A DNA stretch of 64,000 nucleotides from Oscillospiraceae bacterium (GTDB lineage: Bacteria > Bacillota > Clostridia > Oscillospirales > Ruminococcaceae), in the NCBI GenBank assembly GCA_025757845.1, contig CP107211.1, positions 1,550,001 to 1,614,000 on the forward strand, read 5' to 3'. A program made the position numbers and the translations under genes. Below, piece by piece: positions 25,777 to 36,389 of the stretch. The notes under the pieces were generated by a model. That model was given only the letters and a program-made list of their open reading frames with translations, did no database searches and was not told the origin of the DNA. The stretch's first letter is position 1. Every line of letters begins with the position of its first letter.

Positions 25777-26853
25777 TCACCCTCCGTTCATCATTGTCAT
25801 CAACGCGACACCGACCATTGTCAGCGAAAAGAACAGTGCCGTGACCGCCGCCATGCACCGGACCGCCTCCGTCAGACAGTCAAACAGCGCCCGGCACCGG
25901 TCGATACCGGCAAAGCTGCACAGAAGCCTGCACCCGGACAGAACTGCCAGGTGGAACAACAGTCCCAGATACAGCGGAACAAATTCCGCGCCAAGGATCA
26001 CCAGTGCCGCGATTCCAAGAGAGCTTTTGAGCAGCTGCAGCCCGGCCAATACGGTATCGGCCGCGCCGCTCAATGCCTGCCCGATCACCGGGACACTGCC
26101 CGTCAGCATCTGGCCCAGACGGGATGTCGTGTGGTCCAATTGCAGTGTGATCACTCGCTGTACGCCAAGCAGAAGCGCAAACAGTTTTCCGCCCGCCGAA
26201 ATGCTTTTTCGCAGCAGCTGCCCGCTCATCCTGCAGGCTTCCGGGAGACCCGTCTGCGTGTGGATGCAGCAGGCCATGCTGATGGCCAGATAGCTTTGCA
26301 GCAGCGGCCGAATGCACAGCGCGATCCCCTGTGCCAGCAGAGCCAGCACGCTCAGCAGAAATCCGCTGGCTACCGCTCCGGCGTTTCCCTCTCCACCTGC
26401 CGTCAGGACTGCGCCGCACACCGGCAGAAATCCCGTGAGGAACAGCCGCCAGCTGTCCATGCGTTCACCGATAGACTGTGCCAGTGTCAGCAGATCACCC
26501 CAGATGAGCACCCCGCAGCCACCGGCTGCCGCAAGGTCCAGCAAGGTACCGTCCGCCGCATCGCCAACGAGAAATGACAAAGCTGTGAGCAGCAGCAGAA
26601 ACAGCAAAAGATCTGCGTAGCTGTGCAGAGTATCGACCAGAAGCTGCACGGGTGAACCCGGCAGCAGGCTCAGCAATGCCGACACCGGGTCCCGGGCAAA
26701 ATCCGCTGCACCCTGTGCACTTTGGGTCAGGTAGGGCTGCCACAATTCCCGGCCGGGCAGACTTTCCAGTGCGAAAGCCCGCACCGTTCCAAAAGGCATT
26801 GCGGCCAGAAACACCAACCCTGCCAGAAGCCCCCGGTATTTTTTGCCGCTCAT
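25777..26853 (-). CDS. spoIIIAE: Stage III sporulation protein AE
   Basis: 358 aa polytopic membrane protein with a likely signal peptide (residues about 1-27, ending AFA) and about eight hydrophobic segments. Typical blocks are GERMDSWRLFLTGFLPVCGAV and KSSLGIAALVILGAEFVPLY. SpoIIIAE is thought to be the main membrane component of the export apparatus. The start is ATG 26853 (MSGKKYRG), overlapping the spoIIIAD stop; the longer frame to 27315 is a shadow of AD and AC. Confidence 0.9.
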   Translation of the reverse strand: MSGKKYRGLLAGLVFLAAMPFGTVRAFALESLPGRELWQPYLTQSAQGAADFARDPVSALLSLLPGSPVQLLVDTLHSYADLLLFLLLLTALSFLVGDAADGTLLDLAAAGGCGVLIWGDLLTLAQSIGERMDSWRLFLTGFLPVCGAVLTAGGEGNAGAVASGFLLSVLALLAQGIALCIRPLLQSYLAISMACCIHTQTGLPEACRMSGQLLRKSISAGGKLFALLLGVQRVITLQLDHTTSRLGQMLTGSVPVIGQALSGAADTVLAGLQLLKSSLGIAALVILGAEFVPLYLGLLFHLAVLSGCRLLCSFAGIDRCRALFDCLTEAVRCMAAVTALFFSLTMVGVALMTMMNGG

Positions 26854-27233
26854 CCTGCCAACCCCCAGATCCGTTGACACACTTCTTCCAGCAGTGGGAA
26901 CACCGCCGCCAGCACCAGACAGCGGCCCGCAAGCCCTGCACACCAGCCAAGCGCCTCGGCTCCACTCTCTTTGCAGAGGGTGCGGGTATAGTCGGCAAGC
27001 AACAGGATGCCCGTGCTGCGCAGCAGGCATTGGAACGCCTGCTTGTCCGTTTGCTGTCCCAGCAGCGCGACACCCTCCAGAACACTGCGGAAGGTGCCGC
27101 CCAGCCGCACCAGCAGAAGGACGATCGCTCCCAGTGAGAGCAGGAGCGCATAGGCCGGAAGCTCCTTTTGCAAAAGTGCATGCATCGCTGCCAGCACTGC
27201 CACCAGCCCCAGCGTGACCCAGGCGGAACTCAC
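26850..27233 (-). CDS. spoIIIAD: Stage III sporulation protein AD
   Basis: 127 aa with four hydrophobic segments (about 5-20, 25-45, 68-85, 100-118). The sequence ADYTRTLCKESGAEALG, expected in this family between helices 3 and 4, is present. Overlaps spoIIIAE and spoIIIAC by 4 bases each. Confidence 0.88.
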   Translation of the reverse strand: MSSAWVTLGLVAVLAAMHALLQKELPAYALLLSLGAIVLLLVRLGGTFRSVLEGVALLGQQTDKQAFQCLLRSTGILLLADYTRTLCKESGAEALGWCAGLAGRCLVLAAVFPLLEEVCQRIWGLAG

Positions 27234-27424
27234 AGCGAAAACAGCGCCTTGATGGTAACAAACAGGGTGCTGATCTGCTTGACCAGAATGGACAGGACCA
27301 CCACAAGGCCTGCAAGGGTCGTCATCATGGCCTGATCCTCTCGCCCGGAGCGGATCAAGAGCTGATTGAGCACCGCCACAATGATGCCGATGGCTGCAAT
27401 TTTGAACACCAGATCAATTTCCAT
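27230..27424 (-). CDS. spoIIIAC: Stage III sporulation protein AC
   Basis: 64 aa, two transmembrane helices, with the family block VLNQLLIRSGREDQA between them. The full-length size is 60-70 aa. ATG 27424 has GGAGG 10-11 bases upstream. Too small to stand out by itself; easily missed because a much longer frame covers it. Confidence 0.92.
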   Translation of the reverse strand: MEIDLVFKIAAIGIIVAVLNQLLIRSGREDQAMMTTLAGLVVVLSILVKQISTLFVTIKALFSL

Positions 27425-27453
27425 CTGCGTTGTTTCCTCCAAGATTTCCGAAT

Positions 27454-27909
27454 TCAGATGAGCAGCAGCGCCATTGCCATCCCGGCTGCAAGGCCCAGTT
27501 TGCGGGGCAGACCGGCCTGCCGCCGGGCAGCGTGTTCTGCCGTTTGCTGCAAAGCCTGCAGGCGGGCCCGGTAGTAGTCCAGCTGTTCGCACTCCTGCTG
27601 CGCTTCCGCACGGCCAAGGCCGGACATGCACGTCCGGAAGCACTGCTGTTCTTCCCGCGTCAGGCCCTCCGGCGGTGGGGTCTCCTGTAAGCAGCGGGCG
27701 CCGGATTCCAGTATGCCTTCCCGGCAGAGCTCTGCGTAAAGCTGCTGCAGGTCTGCCCGGCGAAACGCGACCTCCTGCCGGATGCGTTCCAGAAGCGCAA
27801 GGCATCTCTGCAATGCAGCAAGGTGCTGTACCGTACGGGCCTGTATGGCATCCCCGGCCAGCCAGCCGCACAACGGCAACAGCAGAGCACCCAGAATGTG
27901 CAGCATCAT
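27454..27909 (-). CDS. spoIIIAB: Stage III sporulation protein AB
   Basis: 151 aa. One N-terminal and one C-terminal hydrophobic segment flank a helical soluble part with repeated Gln, Arg and Glu (LALLERIRQEVAFRRADLQQ), like the SpoIIIAB fold related to GspF-type proteins. The start overlaps the SpoIIIAA stop (ATGA). Confidence 0.88.
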   Translation of the reverse strand: MMLHILGALLLPLCGWLAGDAIQARTVQHLAALQRCLALLERIRQEVAFRRADLQQLYAELCREGILESGARCLQETPPPEGLTREEQQCFRTCMSGLGRAEAQQECEQLDYYRARLQALQQTAEHAARRQAGLPRKLGLAAGMAMALLLI

Positions 27910-28808
27910 AGCAGCGGAAGCTGCCGGATCTCCCGGATCCGGCCCGGTGCACAGCGTCCTTCCAGCAGGACAAGAAACCGCAGTGCTCCCTGCTGCTGTA
28001 AAACCCGCACCTGCGGCCTTTGCAGAGCGTCCTCCAGCGTGGCGGCATGGACGCTGGCCACAAACTCCACCCCGCTGAAAAAGCCCTGTTCCAGTGCGGC
28101 GACCTCGGTCAGGTCCCCCAGCTCGTCCAGCAGGATCACCTGCGGGGCCAGCGTCCGCAGCGCCATCTGGACCGCACGGCCTTTGGGCAGGCCGCTGATG
28201 CAGTCAAGGGCATCACCATTCTGCCGCTCCGGCGGAAAAAGTTCCCCTCGCTCGTCGATCACAGCCACGGCCCGTTTCTGTGCAGCCAGTTCCCGGGCGA
28301 TCTGCCGCAGAAGGGTGGTCTTGCCGCTGTCCGGTTCTCCCACCAGCAGTGCCCCGATGAAATGTCCCTGCAAAAGGGTGCACAGCTCCGCCGGAAGTTC
28401 CGTACAAATTGGACGCGCAATGCGGAAATTCAGCGACAAAAGACGCTGCAGCACAACATCCTCCGGGCCGCGCAATACGAACCGACCGCCCACCCCCACA
28501 CGGCAGCCGGATGCCGTGGTCAGGTAGCCCTGCGCCAGTTCGGCCTGATGGGTATGTACTGAACCGCCGCAGAGCACATAAAGGATCTCGTCCATCTGCA
28601 GGGCATCCAGCGTCCTGCCGCGCAGGGTCTGCGGGCATTCCGGCAGCTCGTCCAACGTCGTCTGCTGCCCGGCAATAGACAGGCAAATTCCACAGCCTGT
28701 CCGCAGCCGCAGTTCGTGCACTTTTTCGGCGGTATTCTGCGGCAGCCGGGCCAGCGGCTGCGCCAGCCATGCAGGCAACAGACGGATCGCGCGGTAATAC
28801 TCGTCCAC
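27906..28808 (-). CDS. spoIIIAA: Stage III sporulation protein AA (ATPase)
   Basis: 300 aa from the GTG at 28808. Type II/IV secretion-like ATPase that powers the SpoIIIA-SpoIIQ channel. Walker A GEPDSGKT (157-164), Walker B VAVIDERGE (about 181-189) and the TASGCRVGVGGR region are intact. Start: GTG at 28808 lies 9 bases from AAAGGAA; a GTG at 28817 directly abuts that site, so it is less likely. First gene of spoIIIA. All eight genes, AA to AH, follow without an intact foreign gene between them. Confidence 0.92.
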   Translation of the reverse strand: MDEYYRAIRLLPAWLAQPLARLPQNTAEKVHELRLRTGCGICLSIAGQQTTLDELPECPQTLRGRTLDALQMDEILYVLCGGSVHTHQAELAQGYLTTASGCRVGVGGRFVLRGPEDVVLQRLLSLNFRIARPICTELPAELCTLLQGHFIGALLVGEPDSGKTTLLRQIARELAAQKRAVAVIDERGELFPPERQNGDALDCISGLPKGRAVQMALRTLAPQVILLDELGDLTEVAALEQGFFSGVEFVASVHAATLEDALQRPQVRVLQQQGALRFLVLLEGRCAPGRIREIRQLPLL

Positions 28809-28843
28809 AATGGGCACTTCCTTTCAACGAAACTTGTGTTACC

Positions 28844-28851
28844 AGTGTATG
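28844..28851 (-). promoter_or_regulatory. Possible sigma-E-type -10 element upstream of spoIIIAA
   Basis: The minus strand reads CATACACT, matching the sigma-E -10 consensus CATACAHT, about 35 bases before the spoIIIAA GTG. No good sigma-E -35 element is visible 13-15 bases upstream, so this is a candidate only. Confidence 0.35.
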
Positions 28852-28881
28852 CAGCCCCTGCCCGCTTAGAACCGCACACAA

Positions 28882-28919
28882 ACAAAAAGCCCCTGCGGCC
28901 CGAAACGCCGCAGAGGCTA
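28882..28919 (-). terminator. Rho-independent terminator of ligA
   Basis: On the minus strand AGCCTCTGCGGC and GCCGCAGGGGCT pair around a short loop, followed by TTTTTGTTTG. It starts about 15 bases after the ligA stop. Confidence 0.85.
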
Positions 28920-28932
28920 TGCAAAATTGTAA

Positions 28933-31221
<2,289 letters not shown>

Positions 31222-31261
31222 CAAAAGAAAAAGAGCCCGCACTTTCCGTGTGCAAGCTCTT
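31222..31261 (-). terminator. Terminator after the 66-aa orphan gene
   Basis: AGAGCTTGCAC and GTGCGGGCTCT pair on the minus strand around a short loop, followed by TTTTTCTTTT. Confidence 0.8.
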
Positions 31262-31302
31262 CTCTCTATGCCGGTCCGGCTGTTCTGCGCTCGGCTTTTC
31301 CT

Positions 31303-31503
31303 TTAGCCGATCAGGGTCTGATAGCGCCGTTCCAGCACCTCAAACTGTGCATCGTCCACAGGCACAGTCACGAGAAACTCCATCTTTCCCTTCTCGTTTT
31401 TCGCGCTGTGAACAGGAATCGAACTGCGGATGCCTTCTGCATACAGCATCCGCAGGCACATCCCGAGTTGATGATCCGATTTTGCCAGCAGTTCATGAGC
31501 CAT
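31303..31503 (-). CDS. Small protein of unknown function (66 aa)
   Basis: I do not recognise it. It is a real gene by its near-ideal AAGGAGGTG 7 bases before ATG 31503 and by its own terminator. The protein starts MAHELLAKSDHQLGMCLRML and contains a predicted beta-rich part (KMEFLVTVPVDDAQFEVLERR). The layout resembles small DUF2007-like or ACT-like single-domain proteins, but the similarity is too weak to name. A small, cytosolic, slightly basic protein without signal peptide or membrane segment. Confidence 0.75.
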   Translation of the reverse strand: MAHELLAKSDHQLGMCLRMLYAEGIRSSIPVHSAKNEKGKMEFLVTVPVDDAQFEVLERRYQTLIG

Positions 31504-31635
31504 TCTGCTCACCTCCTTCATAATGGAAAACGAATTTTTCGCGTCCAGGTCACGGACATTGTCTAGTTCCTAGACTATCAGATGCCAATGGTCTTTGCAA
31601 CCATCGAAACGACGTGTGCAACACCATTATAACCC
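31504..31635. other. Intergenic region between the orphan gene and the pfkA terminator
   Basis: Promoter region of the orphan gene. A possible TTGCAA...TAGTCT pair (17-base spacer) lies about 70-100 bases upstream of its ATG on the minus strand, but the match is weak. Confidence 0.3.
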
Positions 31636-31682
31636 AACAAAAAAGGAGCTACCCTCTCAGCCTAGCCAAGAGAACAGCTCCA
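31636..31682 (-). terminator. Terminator of pfkA
   Basis: On the minus strand GGAGCT pairs with AGCTCC, with an inner CTCT/AGAG stem, followed by TTTTTTGTT. Lies 20 bases after the pfkA stop. Confidence 0.85.
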
Positions 31683-31700
31683 GAAATGCAATGCAGGAAA

Positions 31701-32675
31701 TCAGATAGAAATGGTGTTGCAGACGTCGATCAGGACGGGGTCGAGGGTCTTGGTCATTTCGAGTGCTTCATCCACCGGGTAGTCCACCAGCTTCTCGCCC
31801 TTCATGCCGACGATGCGGTTGTACTTGCCCTGCTCCAGCAGGCACACGGCCTGGTAGCCCATGGCGGATGCGTTCACGCGATCACGCAGCGTGGGAGAGC
31901 CGCCGCGCTGGACATGGCCCAGAATGGTGGCACGGGAGTCGATGCCGGTGCGGGCCTGGATCTCGTTTGCGATCTCCTGTGCGTGGCCCACGCCCTCGGC
32001 AACGATGATGATGAAGTGACGCTTGCCGGTCTTCTGAGTCTCAGCGATCTTGTCCAGAATGTCATGCTGCATATCGAATTCCTTCTCCGGCAGCAGGACA
32101 GCCATAGCACCGGAGGCGATGGCAACGTTCAGGGCAATGTAACCGGCGTTGCGGCCCATGACCTCGACCACACTGCAGCGGTCGTGGCTCTGGGTGGTGT
32201 CGCGCAGCTTGTCGATCATTTCCAGAGCGGTGTTCATGGCTGTATCATAGCCGATGGTGTACTCGGTGCAGGCAATGTCGTTGTCGATGGTGCCGGGCAG
32301 GCCGATCATCGGGATGCCGCGGTGTGCCAGTTCGCGTGCGCCGCGGTAAGAACCATCGCCGCCAATGACGACCAGTGCGTCAATGCCCAGCTCACGACAC
32401 TTGGCAGCACCGCGGTCCTGGCCTTCCTTGGTCTTGAACTCCAGGCAGCGGGCAGTGTACAGAATGGTACCGCCGGCCGAAATGATGTTCGAGACGCTGC
32501 GCAGGTTCATTTCAAAGCATTCGCCGTTCAGCAGGCCGTTGTAACCACGCTGAATGCCGATCATGCGGTAACCTTTGTGCAAGCCGGTACGGACCACAGC
32601 GCGCACGGCAGCATTCATGCCAGGAGCATCGCCGCCGCTTGTGAGCACGCCAATCGTTTTGATTTGCTTTTCCAT
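31701..32675 (-). CDS. pfkA: ATP-dependent 6-phosphofructokinase
   Basis: 324 aa, the size of group A bacterial enzymes. GGDAPGMNAAVRAVV (15-29), the ATP loop IGGDGSYRGA, the substrate block PGTIDNDI and MGRNAGYIA are all present. The Gly in IGGDGS is typical of the ATP-dependent type. ATG 32675 has GGAGGG about 10 bases upstream. It follows dnaE and has its own promoter at 32787-32815. Confidence 0.97.
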   Translation of the reverse strand: MEKQIKTIGVLTSGGDAPGMNAAVRAVVRTGLHKGYRMIGIQRGYNGLLNGECFEMNLRSVSNIISAGGTILYTARCLEFKTKEGQDRGAAKCRELGIDALVVIGGDGSYRGARELAHRGIPMIGLPGTIDNDIACTEYTIGYDTAMNTALEMIDKLRDTTQSHDRCSVVEVMGRNAGYIALNVAIASGAMAVLLPEKEFDMQHDILDKIAETQKTGKRHFIIIVAEGVGHAQEIANEIQARTGIDSRATILGHVQRGGSPTLRDRVNASAMGYQAVCLLEQGKYNRIVGMKGEKLVDYPVDEALEMTKTLDPVLIDVCNTISI

Positions 32676-32786
32676 ACGAGAGATTCCCTCCAATTTGTTT
32701 CTTCATTCACCCATGAGCCAGCGCCCTTCTTCATTACGCCGCTCAGTGTTTGCATCGTAAAGAATTGTTAAGACTTGCCTTTCAAC

Positions 32787-32815
32787 ATTATAACACATTC
32801 TCAGCCATTTGAAAA
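32787..32815 (-). promoter_or_regulatory. Sigma-A promoter of pfkA
   Basis: TTTTCA (32810-32815), 17-base spacer, perfect TATAAT (32787-32792). Leader about 105 bases. It lies in the 195-base gap between dnaE and pfkA, which otherwise shows only a weak GGGC/GCCC hairpin behind dnaE. Confidence 0.65.
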
Positions 32816-32870
32816 TATTTTGGGCCCATTTTGAGCCCTTCCGACCTATCGAGATTCGTGCACAGAAATG

Positions 32871-35800
32871 TCATTTTGTTGCAATGTTCTCTGCGCCCAC
32901 CAGTCTTTCCAGTTCTTCAAAGAAGAGCGGATGCCCGGAAGTGTACAGATGCCGGGGGGCCGCCAGCTTCTGTTTTGTGTCTTCCAGATACAGGATCACC
33001 GGCATATTGCCGTCAAAGATGCCCAGCAGATTGATCACCTTGGCATACTGCGGGCAGTTGCGGGACGGCAGACGGATATACAGCCGCTTTGCCGCCGCCT
33101 TGACCGGGTCCGGGCGGCCGTTCTGCGGGCGGGTAGGGTCGTAGCTGTCAATGGGCACGATGCTGTCTGCCAGCAGCTTGGAGGCTTCGTCCTCCCGCAC
33201 CGACAGGCGTCCGTCGATGACCACGACCGCATTTTCGCGGATAGCATCGCGGAAGGTGTCCAGCACCTTGGGGAACACGATCACTTCCATGGTGCCAGTC
33301 AGATCTTCCACGCTGGTAAAGGCCATCATACTGTTGGACTTGGTGGTCATCATGCGGTTCTTGACCACCGCACAGACCACACGCACCCGCTCGCCGTCCG
33401 TCACATGGGCGTCCTCGCCGGTGAGGTCCTTGATGGTGTGGGAACCGATGCGGGCCGATTTTTCCCGGTAGGCATCCAGCGGATGACCGGACAGATACAG
33501 GCCGCTGACCTCTTTTTCCTGCTGGAGCAGCTCGGTGTGACTGTACTCCGGCAGCTGGCGGATCTCATAGCGGTCCTCCTGTGCGGCATCCTGCTCTCCC
33601 CCGCTCATCACCGAAAACAGGTCCAGCTGGCCGTCCAGATTGCGGCGGGTGTCGGTCTCGATGCTCTTCAGGATGCCCTCCACGGCTTCCACATGGCTGT
33701 GACGGTTGTTGCCCAACCGGTCAAAGGCACCGGCCTTGATCAGGCACTCCACCGCTCGGCGGTTCAATTCGTTGCCGTGCATCCGCTTGCAGAAGTCATA
33801 CAGGCTGGTATAGGGCTTGTTCCGGCGCTCCCGCACCACATTCTCGATCAGGTTACGGCCCACATTCTTGACCGCGTTCAGGCCGAAGCGGATCTGGCCG
33901 TTCTCGTCCGCCGTAAAGCCGCCGCCCGAAACATTCACATCCGGCGGCAGGACCTTGATGCCAAGGCGGGCACACTCGCCGGAATACTCGATGACCTTGT
34001 CCGTGTTGTCCAGCACACTGGTCAGCAGGGCGGCCATGAATTCGCTGGGGTAATGGCACTTGAGGTAAGCGGTCTGGAATGCCACATAGGCGTAGCAGGC
34101 TGCATGGCTCTTGTTGAATGCGTAAGAAGCAAAACTGGACATCTCATCGTAGATCTCGTTGGCGACCTTTTCCGAAATGCCGTTGGCCACACAGCCGGGG
34201 CACTCGTGGCCCGGCTCGGTGCAGCCGTGCACGAAGTGCTCCCGCTCAGCCTCCATCACAGCGTGCTTCTTTTTACTCATGGCACGGCGGACGTTGTCGG
34301 CCTGCCCGAAGGAGAAGCCCGCCAGCTCCCGGAAGATCTGCATGACCTGTTCCTGATAGACGATGCAGCCGTTGGTCACATCCAGGATATGGGCGAGCTG
34401 CGGGGTCTTGTAACTGATCTTGTCCGGCTCGTGGCGGTTGCGCAGATAGGTCGGGATGGAGTCCATGGGGCCGGGACGGTACAGGCTGATCAGAGCGATG
34501 ACATCTTCCAGGTTCTGCGGCTGCAGGCCTACAAGCACCTGCTTCATGCCGGAAGATTCCAGCTGGAACACACCCTCGGTGTCGCCCTGTCCCAGCATTT
34601 TATAGGTCTCCGGGTCGTCGTAATCCAGCTTCTGGATGGAGAACTCCGGGTGATGCTTCTGCACCGCCGTTTCCGCATCGCGGATAACGGTCAGGGTGCG
34701 CAGACCCAGAAAGTCCATCTTCAGCAGGCCCAGTTCCTCGATTTCGGTCATGTTGAACTGAGTCACCGGCAGGCCGTCGTTGGTGGCCAGCGGCAGATAG
34801 TAGTCGGTAGGTTCCGGCGTGATGACCACGCCCGCCGCATGGGTGGACGCATGCCGCGGCATGCCCTCCACCTTCAGGGCGGTGTCGATGAGCTCGGTGA
34901 CCTGCGGGTCGGTGTCATAGAGCTTCTTCAGCTCGGTGGAAACTTCCAGTGCCCGTTTCAGGGTCATCTTGAGCTCCATGGGCACCAGTTTTGCCACCAC
35001 GTCCACCTGCTGATACGGGATACCCATCACACGGCCCACATCGCGGATGGCGTTGCGGGCGGCCATGGTACCGAAGGTGACGATCTGCGCCACATGATCG
35101 GCCCCGTATTTCCGATTGACATAATCAATGACCTCCTGCCGACGCTCGTAGCAGAAGTCCACGTCAAAATCGGGCATGCTGACGCGCTCCGGGTTCAGGA
35201 AGCGCTCGAAGATCAAATTGTACCGGATGGGGTCGATATCCGTGATGCCTACGCTGTAGGCCGCAATGCTGCCTGCACCGGAACCACGGCCCGGGCCCAC
35301 CGGGATGCCCTGACTTTTGGCGTAATTGATGTAGTCCCAGACGATAAGGTAGTAGTTGGTGTAGCCCATGGTTTTGACCACGCCGATCTCATAGCTCAGG
35401 CGGTCCTTGTTGGCCTGCGGGACATTGGGTCCATACCGGCGTTCAAGGCCCTCCCAGCAGAGCTTTTCAAAGAATGCCTGATTATCCATACCGTCCGGGG
35501 CTTTATAATAAGGAATCTTGGTGTGGCCAAATTCAAAGTCAAAGTTGCACTGTTCTGCAATTTTCGCCGTGTTTTCGCAGGCTTCCGGCACCATGGAGAA
35601 CAGGTCATACATTTCATCTGTAGTCTTGACGTAAAATTCGTCGGTCCGGAACTCCATGCGGTCGGCATCCTGAATGGTCTTGCCGGTCTGGATGCACAGC
35701 AGGATGGCCTGCATCTTGGCATCTTCCTTGCGCAGATAGTGGGAGTCATTGGTGGCCGCCATGGGGATGCCGGTTTCCCGCGCCAGCTTGATGAGCTGCG

Positions 35801-36389
35801 GCAGAACGATGTTGTCCTCTTCCAGCCCATGGTCCTGCAATTCGATGTAATAATTGCCTTCTCCGAACAAATCCCGATACCACAAGGCCGTGGCCTTGGC
35901 CCGCTCGTAGTCCCCGGCCAAAATGGCCTGCGGCACCTCACCGGCCAGACAGGCCGACAGGCAGATCAGGCCCTCGTGATACTGTTCCAACAGCTGCTTG
36001 TCCACGCGGGGCTTGGAATAAAAGCCCTCCACGAACGCTGCCGAGACCATCTTGATCAGATTTTTGTAGCCGGTCTCATTCTTGCACAGCAGGATCAGAT
36101 GGTTGTTGCCGTCGATCTTGTTCACCTTGTCAAAACGGGTGCGGGTAGCCACATAGACTTCACAGCCGATGATGGGCTTGATGCCCGCCTTTTTGGCCGC
36201 CTTATAGAACTGCACACAGCCGTACATGACGCCGTGGTCGGTGCAGGCAATGGCGGTCTGGCCGCATTCCTTGACGCGGTCCATCAGCTGGTCGATGCGG
36301 CAGGCACCGTCCAGCAGACTGTATTCCGTATGGATGTGCAGGTGGACAAAGTCTCTGCCCAAGTGGTTGTTTTCGCTGATTTCGCTCAA
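32871..36389 (-). CDS. dnaE: DNA polymerase III alpha subunit DnaE
   Basis: 1172 aa C-family polymerase. N-terminal PHP domain (FVHLHIHTEYSLLDG), palm aspartates in MPDFDVDFCYERRQ, GRGSGAGSIAAYSVGI, then helix-hairpin-helix and OB domains. In Firmicutes it works beside PolC, mainly as a primer-extending polymerase, which explains why it has no epsilon-type exonuclease. The start is TTG 36389, with GGAGG 7 bases upstream; it overlaps the whiA stop by 4 bases (TTGA). Confidence 0.97.
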   Translation of the reverse strand: MSEISENNHLGRDFVHLHIHTEYSLLDGACRIDQLMDRVKECGQTAIACTDHGVMYGCVQFYKAAKKAGIKPIIGCEVYVATRTRFDKVNKIDGNNHLILLCKNETGYKNLIKMVSAAFVEGFYSKPRVDKQLLEQYHEGLICLSACLAGEVPQAILAGDYERAKATALWYRDLFGEGNYYIELQDHGLEEDNIVLPQLIKLARETGIPMAATNDSHYLRKEDAKMQAILLCIQTGKTIQDADRMEFRTDEFYVKTTDEMYDLFSMVPEACENTAKIAEQCNFDFEFGHTKIPYYKAPDGMDNQAFFEKLCWEGLERRYGPNVPQANKDRLSYEIGVVKTMGYTNYYLIVWDYINYAKSQGIPVGPGRGSGAGSIAAYSVGITDIDPIRYNLIFERFLNPERVSMPDFDVDFCYERRQEVIDYVNRKYGADHVAQIVTFGTMAARNAIRDVGRVMGIPYQQVDVVAKLVPMELKMTLKRALEVSTELKKLYDTDPQVTELIDTALKVEGMPRHASTHAAGVVITPEPTDYYLPLATNDGLPVTQFNMTEIEELGLLKMDFLGLRTLTVIRDAETAVQKHHPEFSIQKLDYDDPETYKMLGQGDTEGVFQLESSGMKQVLVGLQPQNLEDVIALISLYRPGPMDSIPTYLRNRHEPDKISYKTPQLAHILDVTNGCIVYQEQVMQIFRELAGFSFGQADNVRRAMSKKKHAVMEAEREHFVHGCTEPGHECPGCVANGISEKVANEIYDEMSSFASYAFNKSHAACYAYVAFQTAYLKCHYPSEFMAALLTSVLDNTDKVIEYSGECARLGIKVLPPDVNVSGGGFTADENGQIRFGLNAVKNVGRNLIENVVRERRNKPYTSLYDFCKRMHGNELNRRAVECLIKAGAFDRLGNNRHSHVEAVEGILKSIETDTRRNLDGQLDLFSVMSGGEQDAAQEDRYEIRQLPEYSHTELLQQEKEVSGLYLSGHPLDAYREKSARIGSHTIKDLTGEDAHVTDGERVRVVCAVVKNRMMTTKSNSMMAFTSVEDLTGTMEVIVFPKVLDTFRDAIRENAVVVIDGRLSVREDEASKLLADSIVPIDSYDPTRPQNGRPDPVKAAAKRLYIRLPSRNCPQYAKVINLLGIFDGNMPVILYLEDTKQKLAAPRHLYTSGHPLFFEELERLVGAENIATK

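Noticed and set aside
26854..27315. Upstream extension of the SpoIIIAE frame
   Set aside because: It overlaps spoIIIAD and spoIIIAC; ATG 26853 with a 4-base overlap is the normal arrangement.
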